A stretch of DNA of 64,000 bases from Blastomyces gilchristii SLH14081. Its lineage: Eukaryota > Ascomycota > Eurotiomycetes > Onygenales > Ajellomycetaceae. Position numbers and translations under genes: made by a program. The number at the start of each line of letters is the position of its first letter. The first letter of the stretch is position 1. The notes under the pieces were generated by a model. The model ran no database searches. It was not told the origin of the DNA and saw only the letters and a program-made list of their open reading frames with translations. The DNA is taken from positions 418,307 to 482,306 of the forward strand of contig NW_003101652.1 of NCBI RefSeq assembly GCF_000003855.2. The letters are read 5' to 3'. Of this stretch, positions 1 through 11,172 are shown piece after piece.

Positions 1-63
1 GTGGGAGAGAGTAGTAGAAGGAGTAGAGGTGATGATGATAGAGAGAGTAGAGGGTGAAAGAGA

Positions 64-434
64 NNNNNNNNNNNNNNNNNNNNNNNNNNNNNNNNNNNNN
101 NNNNNNNNNNNNNNNNNNNNNNNNNNNNNNNNNNNNNNNNNNNNNNNNNNNNNNNNNNNNNNNNNNNNNNNNNNNNNNNNNNNNNNNNNNNNNNNNNNNN
201 NNNNNNNNNNNNNNNNNNNNNNNNNNNNNNNNNNNNNNNNNNNNNNNNNNNNNNNNNNNNNNNNNNNNNNNNNNNNNNNNNNNNNNNNNNNNNNNNNNNN
301 NNNNNNNNNNNNNNNNNNNNNNNNNNNNNNNNNNNNNNNNNNNNNNNNNNNNNNNNNNNNNNNNNNNNNNNNNNNNNNNNNNNNNNNNNNNNNNNNNNNN
401 NNNNNNNNNNNNNNNNNNNNNNNNNNNNNNNNNN
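64..434. other. assembly gap (371 N)
   Basis: A run of N. The left flank (1-63) is purine-rich GAGAGTAG-type low-complexity sequence and the right flank is G-rich, so the gap probably falls in a simple repeat. Nothing can be called inside it. Confidence 0.99.
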
Positions 435-819
435 TTGTCTAAAAGATGGGGGGTTGGGGCGTGCCCCCCTATCTGCCCAGTGATTGTTTATAGTGATTAG
501 CTCTCATAGAAGGAGTGATCCCTTTTAAGGGGTAAAGGGGGGGAGGGGTGGAAGTGGTAGAGGGGGCTGCGCAAGCAGCAAAGCGAGCGTAAGCGAGCAT
601 TTGATGCTTGTAATGAGATGATAGATGAATTAGTCGAAAGTAATGTTATGATGATAATAACATTGTGGTGAGGCGCACCCACCCACGGATGTGATGAGTT
701 TTTAGCGTAGGCACGTGTAATTGATTAAGTGACTCATCTCGTCATCAGTTACCGAAGATCAAATGTAAAGACAAAAGAAAGCCTTGAACATAGAAATAAT
801 GCATACCGGCACCCAAATG
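435..819. other. gene-free, G-rich low-complexity stretch
   Basis: Contains G runs near 450-560 (including a short GGGG/CCCC inverted pair near 449-472) and a small direct repeat of the type GCGAGCRT near 583-600. No convincing ORF, promoter or RNA was recognised. Confidence 0.5.
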
Positions 820-1890
820 TTACGCACCAGACATCTGGGAGAAAATTTCTTTGTTATTAAAAAAATGCACTGGAAAAAGTGCTGGTTCCACATAATCTTG
901 TAATGATGTCACCTGAGCGCGAGAGGTGGAAATTCTTCCATGAAAAGAAAAATGGAATAAACAAGGAGGCCAGCCGGGCATTGGGGTCAGCGAAAAAGGT
1001 TTGAAAGGGGATGTTATTCCCAACCCGGCCAAACGCATGACATAGGTGGCACTCAGCTTTGACAGACAGCAACCTTGTTCTTGCAACACATTGGCTTTTC
1101 CATGCCGTTCGCAATTGCATAGATGAGACATGGCTCTCTACCGTCCCCAATTTAGCGTGGAACTCATGGACCAACTCCTTACATTCAGTAAATGTTCAGG
1201 TTGCCAAAAAGGGTCGTAGCCTTTCCATTTCACCATGTACCACCGCATCCCTTGTCATCTCCAACATTGATTCGAGGATTCATCAACCACCCCTCCGTTG
1301 GTCACTCCGCCACCTTCAATCAACGGGTTTGGGAAATCGCGGCATATCTTTGCTCAAGTTGATCTGCAGCACAACACTGTCGCTGTCGCTGCCGCAGCTC
1401 CTTCCACTGATCTGGATGTCGGCCACGTCGGGAGCATTGAGAGGAGATGGATCTGCGCCGGGAGCATCTATTCCTCCTCCAGCGTCTCCTTTGCCTCTTC
1501 GTCCAACGCCATGCCGGAGAGCTGCCGTTCGATGCCCGATCACAGTATGCTTGTTGTCTAAGTCCTCGCGGACCTGTTTCCTGTACCTGTAGGAAGGCGG
1601 TTCCATGTCTTCATATTCTTCATCCCCTTCAGTCAATGGCCTCCCTTCCCCAACTTCAGTCCGAACCGCCAGTTGAGGAACCGGTATAGGTCGCGTCGAT
1701 CGGGTCCCGCCACTTGGGGTCCGCGGATGGCTCCGCCTCTTTCTTCCCGCAAGATGGTTTCTCTATCAGTCTTGGATCAAGGGGGTGGGGGAGGCGCGGT
1801 ACAGAGGGAGGAGGAAGCTAACCGCTGCTAGTGATTTTCCATTCGAGAGATCAGGTCCCTGGTGCCAGGAGAGTAGTCATCGTCCTCACC
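820..1890 (-). other. unrecognised, possibly degraded coding fragments
   Basis: Two minus-strand reading frames look more protein-like than background. One (1316-1636, 106 codons) begins in an acidic stretch (GDEEYEDMEPPSYR) and ends in a PKPVD-type tail. The other (857-1174, 105 codons) contains CHLCHAFGRVG. Stops separate them in frame near 1280-1320, so they are either exons of one gene with an unrecognised intron or remnants of a decayed gene. An overlapping plus-strand frame (1059-1592) is equally long, so the strand is not certain. I recognise no domain and assign no function. Confidence 0.25.
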
Positions 1891-1938
1891 CCCTATGCAT
1901 GATAAGCCCTATTTGTCATCAATTCGGACACTGAGTAC

Positions 1939-3558
1939 CTAGGTAGTCTTGTTACCCGCTGCTTGACCAATGGAACTAACTCTCGGCTTCTTGGTATTTC
2001 TGCTAAGAATCTCTTCTTCTCCTTCTGTTGTGGCTGCGAAGCTCCATTGCGCATTCGAATGCTCCGCATCGTCAGACAATGTCGATACATCAGAGTCATC
2101 CATGGTAGGAGCTGCCTCGGAAGCTGTCTGACTATGAGATGTTGAATGAAGAAGCAGAGATTGAGCCTTTGAGTTTGTTTCATTTGCTGTCCTAATAAAT
2201 TCATCCCTCTTTTCCTTTGCCCAGTCCCGACCATTTCGATATGCGCATGCTCCTTGCCGAAAGGTTCCCAGGTCACTGGTCAGTGACCAGCCTTTGAGCT
2301 GGGTCATAATGTACTCAGGGCGACGGCCTGGGCCTTCAGGCTCAGTGAGATGAGTTGTGTATAGCTTGAGTGTACCGCCATGATAAGTCGATGAAAGAGT
2401 GTAAGCACTGTTGTCATAAGTTGATCTGTCTTGTTGATATGACTGGAGAGCATGCATACCCCGAGCGCCTAGTGCGCCATCATAGCAAGCCTGCCGTGTA
2501 GCCACAGCCAAGGATCCATCAGGGCCTTTTGCTTCCAAAAAGAAGTTTGGTACCATTGGAAGGTCATCTTGCATTGATGGAATGATATGATCACTAAGTT
2601 TGTTGCGGATTTGATGATCAAGCTGTTCAGGACGCGCGCCGTAGAAGTGATCTGGTTTGGCCCAAGCCAGTGTGCCATCAGTTAAAGGAGCAAGATTTCC
2701 AAAGAGATAATCTCCTTCAACACACTTAGCATCACCAACATCACCATCAAGAATGGGTATAACTGAAGTTGTAATTGGTTTCTTCTTAGATGCATATGCA
2801 TCCACTTCTTGGAAGTCTTCAAAGTGATCTTCAGAAAACTTTGAGGGTGAAAGTGAAGCTCTTGGTTGTGCTAGTCTTTCATTGATCTCTGTCCAGTTAC
2901 TTGGTTTTGATGGCTTGCGACGGTCTGGATACCTATATTCCGGTGGATAGACTCCATGATCAATTAGGTGCTGCTGGAAGTTCCGACTATAGGCTGTGGT
3001 GCTTGTGGACTTTGTGGTGCCTTTGGTATCACCAGTTTGTGATGGAGGAGATTCTGCGCGCCGCTTTCTACTACGAGAACTTGATTTGTTTGAGTTCATT
3101 GGTTGATCGCAGAAATTTTGGGGTTTGGGATACTGGATTAAAATAATAAGCATGGATATGTGTGTGTGTGTGGATTTGCAGTTACATACATTTCTAAGGT
3201 CAGACAGGTCAGGTCCTCCCAGTCTTGAAATCCTTTTTATCTGCTTTAAACAACTGGGGGCACAATCGTGGAGAAAATCAGGAGCAAACTGAACAGGTTC
3301 ACAGCCTTTGTTGAGTTCAGTGAGATATCGTTGATTATGATGGTTCTGGGTTGGTCTCGGGCGACTGTTTCTTCGGTCCAGCTCTTTTAGTGCTTCTTTG
3401 GTTAACCAAATCTTTGACAGGTTATCCCAATACGCTGATGACTCGCTGAGCTTCTGCCTTTTCAACTGATATCGCGAAGTGTTGTAATGTGACCCAGGAT
3501 GCTGACGCTTGCGGGATGGGCTGAAGGCTGCTGAAAAAGGCATATGGTGATGAATCAC
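1939..3558 (-). CDS. DUF7924-like fungal protein of unknown function
   Basis: An open frame of 539 codons on the minus strand, probably 520 residues after removal of an in-frame 57-nt intron. The N-terminal third is basic and Ser/Arg-rich, with a YWDNLSKIWLT motif near residue 42 and KRR-type nuclear-localisation-like clusters. The C-terminal half carries the conserved core: VPNFFLEAKGPDGS, RQACYDGALGARGMHALQS, then a YTLSSTYHGGTLKLYTTH stretch. From memory this matches DUF7924, a family spread through Pezizomycotina and common near repeats. The ExK-type core recalls PD-(D/E)XK-fold proteins, which is only a suggestion. The tail is acidic and ends in RNTKKPRV, another possible nuclear signal. 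The first Met is used; a second Met six residues in is an alternative. Codon use and GC are normal and no decay is visible, so the gene looks intact despite lying about 3 kb from the repeat block. No function is claimed. Confidence 0.65.
   Translation of the reverse strand: MIHHHMPFSAAFSPSRKRQHPGSHYNTSRYQLKRQKLSESSAYWDNLSKIWLTKEALKELDRRNSRPRPTQNHHNQRYLTELNKGCEPVQFAPDFLHDCAPSCLKQIKRISRLGGPDLSDLRNVCNCKSTHTHISMLIILIQYPKPQNFCDQPMNSNKSSSRSRKRRAESPPSQTGDTKGTTKSTSTTAYSRNFQQHLIDHGVYPPEYRYPDRRKPSKPSNWTEINERLAQPRASLSPSKFSEDHFEDFQEVDAYASKKKPITTSVIPILDGDVGDAKCVEGDYLFGNLAPLTDGTLAWAKPDHFYGARPEQLDHQIRNKLSDHIIPSMQDDLPMVPNFFLEAKGPDGSLAVATRQACYDGALGARGMHALQSYQQDRSTYDNSAYTLSSTYHGGTLKLYTTHLTEPEGPGRRPEYIMTQLKGWSLTSDLGTFRQGACAYRNGRDWAKEKRDEFIRTANETNSKAQSLLLHSTSHSQTASEAAPTMDDSDVSTLSDDAEHSNAQWSFAATTEGEEEILSRNTKKPRVSSIGQAAGNKTT
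3133..3189 (-). other. 57-nt intron in the DUF7924-like gene
   Basis: On the minus strand the segment begins GTATGT and ends TAATCCAG, with a plausible branch region near TTATTATTTTAAT. Its length is a multiple of three without a stop, so the open frame runs through it. The encoded insert (CNCKSTHTHIS...) is unlike the flanking protein. It holds a short (CA)n tract (3159-3171). Splicing joins LRN to YPKPQNF. Confidence 0.65.
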
Positions 3559-4700
3559 AACTTTTTGGTATCTCTATAGAGCACCGAGGACCGAAAGAGC
3601 AGGAGTTCTTATAATCGCATCGCAGAATTATCTCACATGCTTATCCGGAAATGATTGTTGCTGGGGCCAACTGTCCGGCTGTTGGAAACATGAAGGACGC
3701 CAGGGAGGGGAGAGAGCGGCAGTCCTGGATGGATGGGTAGTTACTCCTGTAACACGTGATATCCGAGGCTTGCTGCGTGTGGTATTAATTAGCCCACGCT
3801 TGCCAACTTCAACCAACAGTTAAAGACCCCAAACCTCCGACGACACCTACAATTGATCGGCCAAATCACTTCTACACTTCTTCAATCGTGTTCGTTATAC
3901 AAGTAATTCCTCAACAGTCAGAAGTGTAACAGAGCCGCTCAGGAAGATCGGCGCCGCTGACGCCGTTCAATCGATGCTGTGAGTGACGGTGAGTGCCCAT
4001 GCCTGTGGTCGGTGCCCTCCCTAGGTAGTCTTGTGACCTTCTATAAAGGATTTAGCGTCATCAGAAGAGGGACGCCGTGACGGGGCAGCATGTCTGTAAT
4101 CTTCATACAAGTCTACTGTTTCAACTGGGGATCTACTGCACTTTCAAATCCTTATTTGGAGCCAAATGACCAAATAATTCTCCTGCTCGCTTCAGTTGCC
4201 ACTGATCACTTTATACCACACACCCGCATATCTGGATGGAAATTCACATAGTTTCAGCTGATGATGTTGGGGACACAGCGAAGCTGGAAGAGAAAGCTGC
4301 AAGTGTGGAAGGCAGAGCTCAAACTGATTTAAAGTAATAATTTGCTAAGTATATTATGGGCTGGGTAGAATGTTGTTTTAGATTCTTCTCAAACCATTGG
4401 CAAAAACTTCCAAACAGTTGACTCATCGGTTCATGCCATACTTATTAGCGAGGTCAAGTTTTCTGTATACACTTCCAGGCCTTTGTACCCAGAGCTCACT
4501 AATTATTATTAATGTTACATGTAACTACTGTACAGTATGTATGTACATATACATGTAACTACGGTACATGTAGATAGGATAGGGTACACTACAAGCCACA
4601 ACCTCTCCTCAATTGTCTTTTTTCGATCGATTGTTCCAGCTGCACTAGCCTCGACTTTGGATGCCCCTATCATGCACGCACAGGTCGGTGACCATTAAGC
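3559..4700. other. intergenic, presumed 5' region of the DUF7924-like gene
   Basis: Normal-GC sequence with no convincing gene. The segment nearest 3559 should contain the promoter of the minus-strand gene, but no TATA or other element could be assigned. A pyrimidine-rich, ACACCTACA-type stretch lies near 3840-3900. Confidence 0.4.
4517..4562. repeat. short direct repeat rich in ACATGT palindromes
   Basis: ACATGTAACTAC occurs at 4517-4528 and again at 4551-4562, each followed by a GTACA-containing palindromic sequence; the intervening bases are also built of TGTACA/TATGTA. It could be a protein-binding repeat or simple slippage. Confidence 0.6.
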
Positions 4701-4712
4701 CGTTTGGGTTTC

Positions 4713-5220
4713 CTAGTGGTAGATAGCGCATGCTGGTTGCCGAGTGGTTGTTATCAGCGAACCTCTGGCACTTTGAGGACTCCGCCGTGAAGGCAATGAC
4801 ACAAGCGATGGAACAACACACCTCGCAGGGTCTATGGTATACATGCCCGCCAAGCGAGGGGACGGTTCAACTATCATGGCCGATTGTTTGCCAATCATGC
4901 TCTCTCTGCCCACGCCGATAAGGTCGAGACCTACTGCACTGCAGAGTGTCGGTTCGATAGTAGAGGGAAGGGATTCTTGAGTTGAGTTGTGCTTCAACTC
5001 TAACTACCACTTCCACAAGCTTTCCTAAGATAGTCACTTCATCAATCTGATTTAAGTGACTCATATTCAGCCTACTACATACACCCCCCATTTGACCATT
5101 GTGTGAGGGATTGCAACTACAACTTATTTTGAATTGTAATGCTGGAAACCAGCCTTGCTGCTTCTCTACAGACTGATAATAAAGTGTGGATTCAAAGTTC
5201 TCCCTCAGCCAGAAAGCCAT
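4713..5220. other. overlapping open frames, coding status unclear
   Basis: Two minus-strand frames (4867-5220, 117 codons; 4713-4997, 94 codons) and a plus-strand frame overlap here. None has a recognisable domain or start context, and no frame is clearly better. It may be a remnant gene or non-coding. Low confidence that any is real. Confidence 0.2.
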
Positions 5221-5394
5221 TCATTTCATTTCATTTTCAAAAGGCTTACAAAAACCACACCTTTTCTTGCCATCTTGCTGGGTGAGGGTCTTCATTTCTT
5301 TCCCTAACCGTTGTTCGTACTTGACCACCCGCAACCTAGAAATTACAATCCACAGCCAGGTAGTAGGTTGACTGGGTTGAGCCCGGCAGTGGTA

Positions 5395-6830
5395 CTAAAC
5401 ACGTTTCTTGTCATCTAGACCTCTGGCCTTGCAAGGAGAGTGTTTGGACCCATCGCACTTCAGAATGCCTGCCCCATTTGAGTCTCCTGTGTATTTGCAC
5501 CTCTTCCCCGCCACCACTGTAAATTCCATCGATGGAGGGTAATGAGGGCGATTCTCTGGGTATGAAGACGCGTCTACAAGTATAAGAGGCGTGCTGTTGC
5601 ACACATCTGCCTCTTTATTGAGTTCTAAAGGAACACTTTCCAGAAGCGGGTCAACAGGTTTCCCGCTTCCGTCACCTCCGCCTCCACCAGTCCATGACCA
5701 CTGACATGTTTCAGTCTTGCAACAGGCTGGTGAGCTGGGGGAGCAGCTGTTGTCCCCACACTCACACATTGGACAACTGGCATTGCCACAGCAGCCAGGC
5801 GATTCAGAGTCACAACCGTTTTCATTGCATTTGCATGGATTGCTCTTATCCAGCTTGCATTTGTCATTGCATGTGGGTTCCGGGTCACCGGGCCCGGTGG
5901 TCGTCGGTACTCGATTGCTTGCATTTGGGTCCTTTGGGTCATGGCGGTCTGGGAGCACCCCTGTTGGCATTGGTGAACAGAAGAAGCCCGTACATAAGTG
6001 GCCGCCACAACGGGTCCCAGGTGCGCATGTAGGTGATGACTTTGCTCCACCATTGTTAGTGAAGCCGACAGTATGACCGCTCGGGCCGGCGCGGGGAAGA
6101 AGAGGACAATAAGAGCCATCAAATTCCTTTGATGAATTACAAAGTCCTAGGTCATATCAGCAAGGGCTCACAGTTTCCCCATCATTTGTTTCCTCTACAA
6201 GCTTAAGTTTTATCCTTGGGCAGACCCCTCCGTGGTCCCATTGATCAAGTGTCTCATAGTGCGATAAACAGGAAAATTCTCCAACCTGAGCAATCCAGAT
6301 GATGGGTTTCATCTCTTGATCAACTATCTGTTCATTATGGACAACAATGTGGCGATGAAAAATCTTAATCATCTTCTTCACATTGGCAGGAAACTGTAGT
6401 TGTTGTTTCCAAGGGGATGGTAATGATCGATAGTATCCTATTAAACCAGACACCAGAGGGGCAGCTAGAGTTTAAAAAACATTGTAAACTACAAACTTTT
6501 ATTCACAGCAATTGGCTATCTCGAAGTTTGGTAGATATCGTATGCAGACTGTAAACTTACAATAAGAGGTTCCATCGTCTAAGAAATAGCCGCCATGATC
6601 AAAGCGCGGACCTCAGACATCTTTCCCAGCAGCAAATGTGGTCATCCAATCAGCATATTGACTGAAATCTGCCCGGTGGCCTTTGTCATCTGTCACTCCA
6701 ACAATAATAATGTTTGGTATGTAATATTTATCGTGAGGATCTGATTTCCAGCTGAGACGACTATAGCAATACCGTAATCATCTAGCAAGATAAGAAGTTC
6801 ATCTATGAAGTACTCCCAGCATTGAAGTTA
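5395..6830 (-). pseudogene. subtilase (S8) with Cys-rich tail, truncated and broken
   Basis: Read on the minus strand from about 6830 down. The subtilase core is recognisable: a DDYGIAIVVSAGN stretch (oxyanion Asn, 6744-6825), PNIIIVGVTDD, DFSQYADW, then GTSY split by an intron from SAPLVSGLIGYYRSLPSPW, which is the catalytic Ser region. After about 100 residues comes a Cys-rich secreted-type region: GHTVGFTNNGG, then many Cys in CxxC/CC patterns, Pro-rich linkers and a C-terminal KRCKYTGD...SPCKARG segment ending at 5395. This tail resembles the extension found on subgroup C GH18 chitinase and killer-toxin-alpha-like fungal proteins (recalled, not searched). The 96-nt intron is 6465-6560 (GTAAGT...CTCTAG). 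Breaks: a frameshift just after SAGN, an in-frame TGA at 6613-6615 and another at 6157-6159. The part with catalytic Asp and His is missing because the AT-rich block begins upstream. The stops fit CGA-to-TGA change. Not a functional protease as it stands. Confidence 0.7.
6465..6560 (-). other. 96-nt intron in the subtilase pseudogene
   Basis: Minus-strand GTAAGT donor at 6560 and CTCTAG acceptor at 6465. Splicing restores one frame across the GTSY/SAPLVSG junction, and the downstream frame is then continuous to 5395 apart from one TGA. Confidence 0.65.
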
Positions 6831-6849
6831 GGAAGAGTGGAAATAGCTG

Positions 6850-7300
6850 TGTTCAAATGTGCATTTTGATTACTCAAAACGAGAGAGAATTAAATCGCAG
6901 ATTGAATAAACACAGGAAAACTTTCTTATTAATGCTTAAAAATTGTTTTTAACATAATTCATGATTCTGCTAATCAGTCTAGTCATTTTATTATTATGTA
7001 TATTTATATAAGTAGAAATTTACTACAGAGAAAATATTACTTTTTTTGAATTTTTTTAATAAAATTTAAAATTGTTTTTAAAAAAAAATATTTAATTATT
7101 TTGAATCTAAACTATTTCTATTCTTTTTCAGAGTAGTTTAAAAATTTAAAAATATTTATATTATTTTTTTAAATCAGCTCTTTTATAAAATTTTATTTTA
7201 ATTAATTTAAAAGCTTTTATTTTTGTAAAATAATTCAGTATTAAAAATCTAAGATTTATAGTCTATTATTATTACGATTATTATTATTATCTCTCTATAT
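6850..7300. other. abrupt transition to AT-rich sequence
   Basis: Around 6880 composition changes from normal GC to sequence dominated by A/T with poly-T and poly-A runs (7040-7260). No gene or recognisable element was found. It is probably old, fully decayed repeat DNA at the edge of an AT-rich compartment. Confidence 0.7.
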
Positions 7301-7520
7301 ATTATAGAAAAATTAACTTTTTCAAGTAAAATACTCTGTAATATAATCTTATATAATATTATATACATCTTATCAAATTCATTTGATAAGATTAAACAGT
7401 CAGCTCTGTAGTTTATATAACTCTGATATTAATTAATCTTCATTCTTTTCTTTATAGATATTCTTTACTGTATTTACATTTTTTATACTTTTCTCTACAT
7501 TCATTACAATCTATACATTC
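7301..7520. repeat. tandem-repeat unit 1 (left of Gypsy A1)
   Basis: This unit starts ATTATAGAAAAATTAACTTT and includes ACTCTGTAATATAAT. It recurs, diverged, at 13237-13433 and partly at 13434-13555. If A1 is removed the units lie head to tail with a spacing of roughly 170-240 bp. The last five bases (CATTC, 7516-7520) are the left A1 target duplication. Confidence 0.6.
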
Positions 7521-7834
7521 TGTGGCGGGCTGCGCCCGATCAATCATATAGACTATTCCGTACACTCCATAGATTCCTACCGCCCCATTCCCGATCGCCG
7601 ATCCTCGGCCGCCACGAACGTGTATGTTCCAATCACCGATCCTCAGCCGCTACAAACACGCGTATATTCTTCCGCCCCGAAGCATCATCACATACATCAC
7701 CACATACACATATAAATATTCACTTTGATTGCTGATTCTCACACTTTCTCTTTCTTTTCTTCTCTAACATTTTTCTCTTTGTTATATAAGACCTATCAAT
7801 ATTATACTGATCTATTCAGTGTAGATCTCTTATA
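7521..7834 (+). repeat. 5' LTR of Gypsy A1
   Basis: 314 bp starting TGTGGCGGGCTGCGCCC, with a TATATAAG box at 7793-7800. The first 200 bp keep many CpG and CpC sites that are C-to-T or G-to-A changed in the 3' LTR. It ends TTATA where the 3' LTR has TTACA. Confidence 0.9.
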
Positions 7835-9310
7835 CTAGAAAAATATTCATCATCTTCTTATTAGAAATGATTATTCATGCATTATCTTCTCATTAGAAAC
7901 AATTATTTATCAAGAGATATCTGAACATGTAACAACATATAAGAAAGAGAAACAATCAGTTAAAGCAGATATTAAGTTCTCAGATAGAAGCTTGCTTATC
8001 AGTTATTCTGACCCTGTAACAAGATCTTATAAAGAGAGTAAGATTTTATAAAAGAATGTCAGTGAAAGATCTGAGAGTTCTGATACTCAGATATATAAGA
8101 TATTTATATAATTACACATCTGACAATCAATAATCATATCTAATGATAATATGAGAGAACTCTTGAATACAAGTATAGAAGTAATATCACAGTGACTCTG
8201 AGTAATGTTGAAATTATAACAGTAATAAATAGCTAATATACATGCAACTCAATAATATCAATATGAAGAGATTTAATAATTATTATAATAAGAAACTCAG
8301 ACAATTTCAACATTTACAGAATTAAATATAAAAGCACTGAAAGAATACTTAGATACTTCTGTATATTTTAATACTTCTGATCTCACTCTCTACTCATTAT
8401 AAAGAATGAAAATGCTTATGAAACTGAGTGTAGATAAAGATACTATCAGTTCACTAATTAATCAAGATTAATATATCAATGAATAATTAAAGAATTATAT
8501 GAAATAGAAGTTTCATTCATAGATAAAAGTATGTGAATCAGTGTTATAAACATCTGACAATATTATTAAATATCTTGATATTCTGTTTCAAGACACTGTT
8601 ATACAATAGAAAGTATTAGATTGATTATAGAATATCTGACAGAGAAACACTTCTCTTATAACATTTATCTCTGACTTTAACATTAAAATTCTAGAAGTAG
8701 AAGATCAATCTTGAGAGAATTGAATAAAGATTAGTATACTTAAGAAGACATTAACTTTCAAACTCTTACAGATTCTTATAAGTGTAGACAAAGATCAGAC
8801 TTATAAAGACTTCTGTACACAGCTTCAGACATTGAATAATCATCTTATCAAGCTCAAGAGTATACAGAACAGTGATAGAAGATGTTATATCTCAGTAACT
8901 TATATACTTACACTGAAGAATAACAATGATGCAGATGCTATGAATTGAGTAGACTTGAATATCTATATATAAGCAAGAGTCTCTGCTGTCTGAACAGGCT
9001 TTCAAGTTTCTAATATCACTCTCAAAGAAGTCATTAATTGATATCAATAAGAAGTGTGTATTAACTGTAACTGATCAGAGCACATTGCTTTCAACTGCTG
9101 ATCAATCTATGTACCTTCTTAATTAAGAGAAAGATCAGTATCTTCTTATTTAAAAGATGAATCAGTGTCTGTTCACATTAATCACATTGCAGTGAAGAAA
9201 GATTTGAAAGATAACTATAAGAATATCTCAGTGAAACAGAGAAAAGATTAGCTTCTATTCAAATTTATAAACAGAAGCTTGAAGAGATTGAACAATAATA
9301 ATTTGAAGAG
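7835..9310 (+). pseudogene. gag remnant of Gypsy A1
   Basis: Decayed gag region. The clearest landmark is a CCHC zinc knuckle at 9057-9098, spaced C-x2-C-x4-H-x4-C (CINC, H, C) with one x position now TGA where Trp is likely. Upstream coding capacity is broken by many stops. Downstream it runs into the protease. Confidence 0.7.
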
Positions 9311-9313
9311 AAA

Positions 9314-9760
9314 ATGACAATGAATGCAATTCTTATATCTACTATAATTAATAATATGTATAATATAAAAGCCATGATAGACAGTAGTCTATATTACTAT
9401 GTAATAATAAAATCTTCAGTTATAAGATATTATAATCTTCAGTGTATCTCTTTATTAAAATCTCAACTTCTTGCAGAATTTGATAATTTAAAGAATATTT
9501 ATATCTGTTATATAATAAAACTGAACATAGATATGAAAGAACATTAATATGAAGATATCTATACATATAAAGTTAATAATCTTGACTATAATCTTATATT
9601 AGAACTTGTCTGACTATCTGAATAAGACATCTTACTGAATACTTAAAACAGAAGCTTGATATTCTCTAATAATGACAGAATTCATAAAGATGATATTCAC
9701 AAGACTATGAATCTTACACAGATCTCTGTCAACACTTATAAAATACTCTGAAAAAGAAGT
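9314..9760 (+). pseudogene. aspartic protease remnant of Gypsy A1
   Basis: A 77-codon open stretch (9314-9547) contains AMIDSS, matching the retropepsin A(L/M)IDSG active-site signature with the final Gly lost, followed by RYYNLQCISL and AEFDNLKN, typical of fungal Gypsy protease-to-RT regions. Decay continues downstream. Confidence 0.65.
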
Positions 9761-10049
9761 CATTATCAAAATCACTGACAGAATTACTAATAAGTTCACT
9801 GATAGCAGAATCATATATCAATCTATTTCATCAGTCTAACTGATATTAAAAAGGCTCTAGAAAAGTTATCTTATATTATAATAACAGATTCTTATACAAA
9901 ACTCTCTTAATAATATCATGAATATCTAGATATCTTCTGATAAGATAATATTATAAATATACTTCTCTTATAAGATTCTGAAGTGAATCACAGTATTAAG
10001 TTAGAGAAAAAGAATAATAAGAATCTTAAATTACTATAAGACTCTCTTT

Positions 10050-10927
10050 ATAACATGTTCTGAGATGAACTTCTTCTTCTTCAAAAGACACTCAATAATC
10101 TGTTAAATAAAGAATTTATATGTATTAATAACTCTTTCACTGCAGTCTCTATTCTCTTTGTAAAGAAATCAGATAAAGAACTTCAGTTCTGTATGAATTA
10201 TTAAGAATTGAACAGATTAATAAAGAAAGACTGTTATTCTTTATCTCTTATTAATGAAACTCTAGCTTATATTGAACAAGCTCAATGATTTACAAAGTTA
10301 GATGTTATCACTGTGTTTCATAAGATTCATATTACTGAAGAAGATGAGTGACTTACAGTATTCTGAACATGATATAATCTCTTTGACTAAGTAGTCACAC
10401 TCTTTGAACTGATCAATGCTCTTAGTATATTTCAGAAGTATATTAACTGAGCACTCTGAGACTTTCTTGATGAATTTGTATCTACTTATCTAGATAACAT
10501 TCTCATCTTCACTGATAAATTCAGAAAGAAATATCAAGAGTATGTATAAAGAGTATTATAATGACTATAAGAAGCAGAACTATTAATTGATATTAACAAG
10601 TGTGATTTCAAAGTCAAGAGTACTAAATACTTAGGTTTTATCATAGAAGCTGACAAGAAAATCTGAATGAATTCTGAGAAGGTCTCTGCTATTCTTGAAT
10701 AGAAGACTCTGTGCACTGTAAAAGATGTATAAAGCTTCATCAGATTTGCTAACTTCTATCAGTGATTTATATAAAACTTCTCAGATATTATGAGATTACT
10801 TACAGAACTTACTAAGAAAGATACAGTATTTCAATAATCAGCAGACACTGAAAGCTGCATTTATATAGATAAAGAAGATATTCATTAATACCTCTCTGCT
10901 AAAATATTCAATTCTGATCATGAGATA
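10050..10927 (+). pseudogene. reverse transcriptase remnant of Gypsy A1
   Basis: Recognisable blocks in order: FVKKSDKELQFCMNYQELN (finger/palm), FTKLDVITVFHKI, the catalytic box as TYLDNILIF (YLDD expected, second Asp now Asn) near 10480-10510, KSTKYLGFII and a FIRFANFYQ thumb block. Several Trp positions are TGA. The domain runs into the N gap. Confidence 0.85.
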
Positions 10928-11172
10928 NNNNNNNNNNNNNNNNNNNNNNNNNNNNNNNNNNNNNNNNNNNNNNNNNNNNNNNNNNNNNNNNNNNNNNNNN
11001 NNNNNNNNNNNNNNNNNNNNNNNNNNNNNNNNNNNNNNNNNNNNNNNNNNNNNNNNNNNNNNNNNNNNNNNNNNNNNNNNNNNNNNNNNNNNNNNNNNNN
11101 NNNNNNNNNNNNNNNNNNNNNNNNNNNNNNNNNNNNNNNNNNNNNNNNNNNNNNNNNNNNNNNNNNNNNNNN
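10928..11172. other. assembly gap (245 N) in Gypsy A1
   Basis: Run of N covering the RT/RNase H junction of A1. The homologous part of A2 (minus strand, about 52700-53084) shows what should be there: a CDFSDYVIEEV block and the start of RNase H. Confidence 0.99.

Noticed and set aside
29..500. Open frames across the N run near the left end
   Set aside because: They are made of undetermined residues only and carry no information; the same holds for the frames across the N run at 10908-11225.
1938..4034. CTAGGTAGTCTTGT repeated at about 1939 and 4022
   Set aside because: A 14-bp match of this kind is expected several times by chance in 64 kb and there is no other shared structure.
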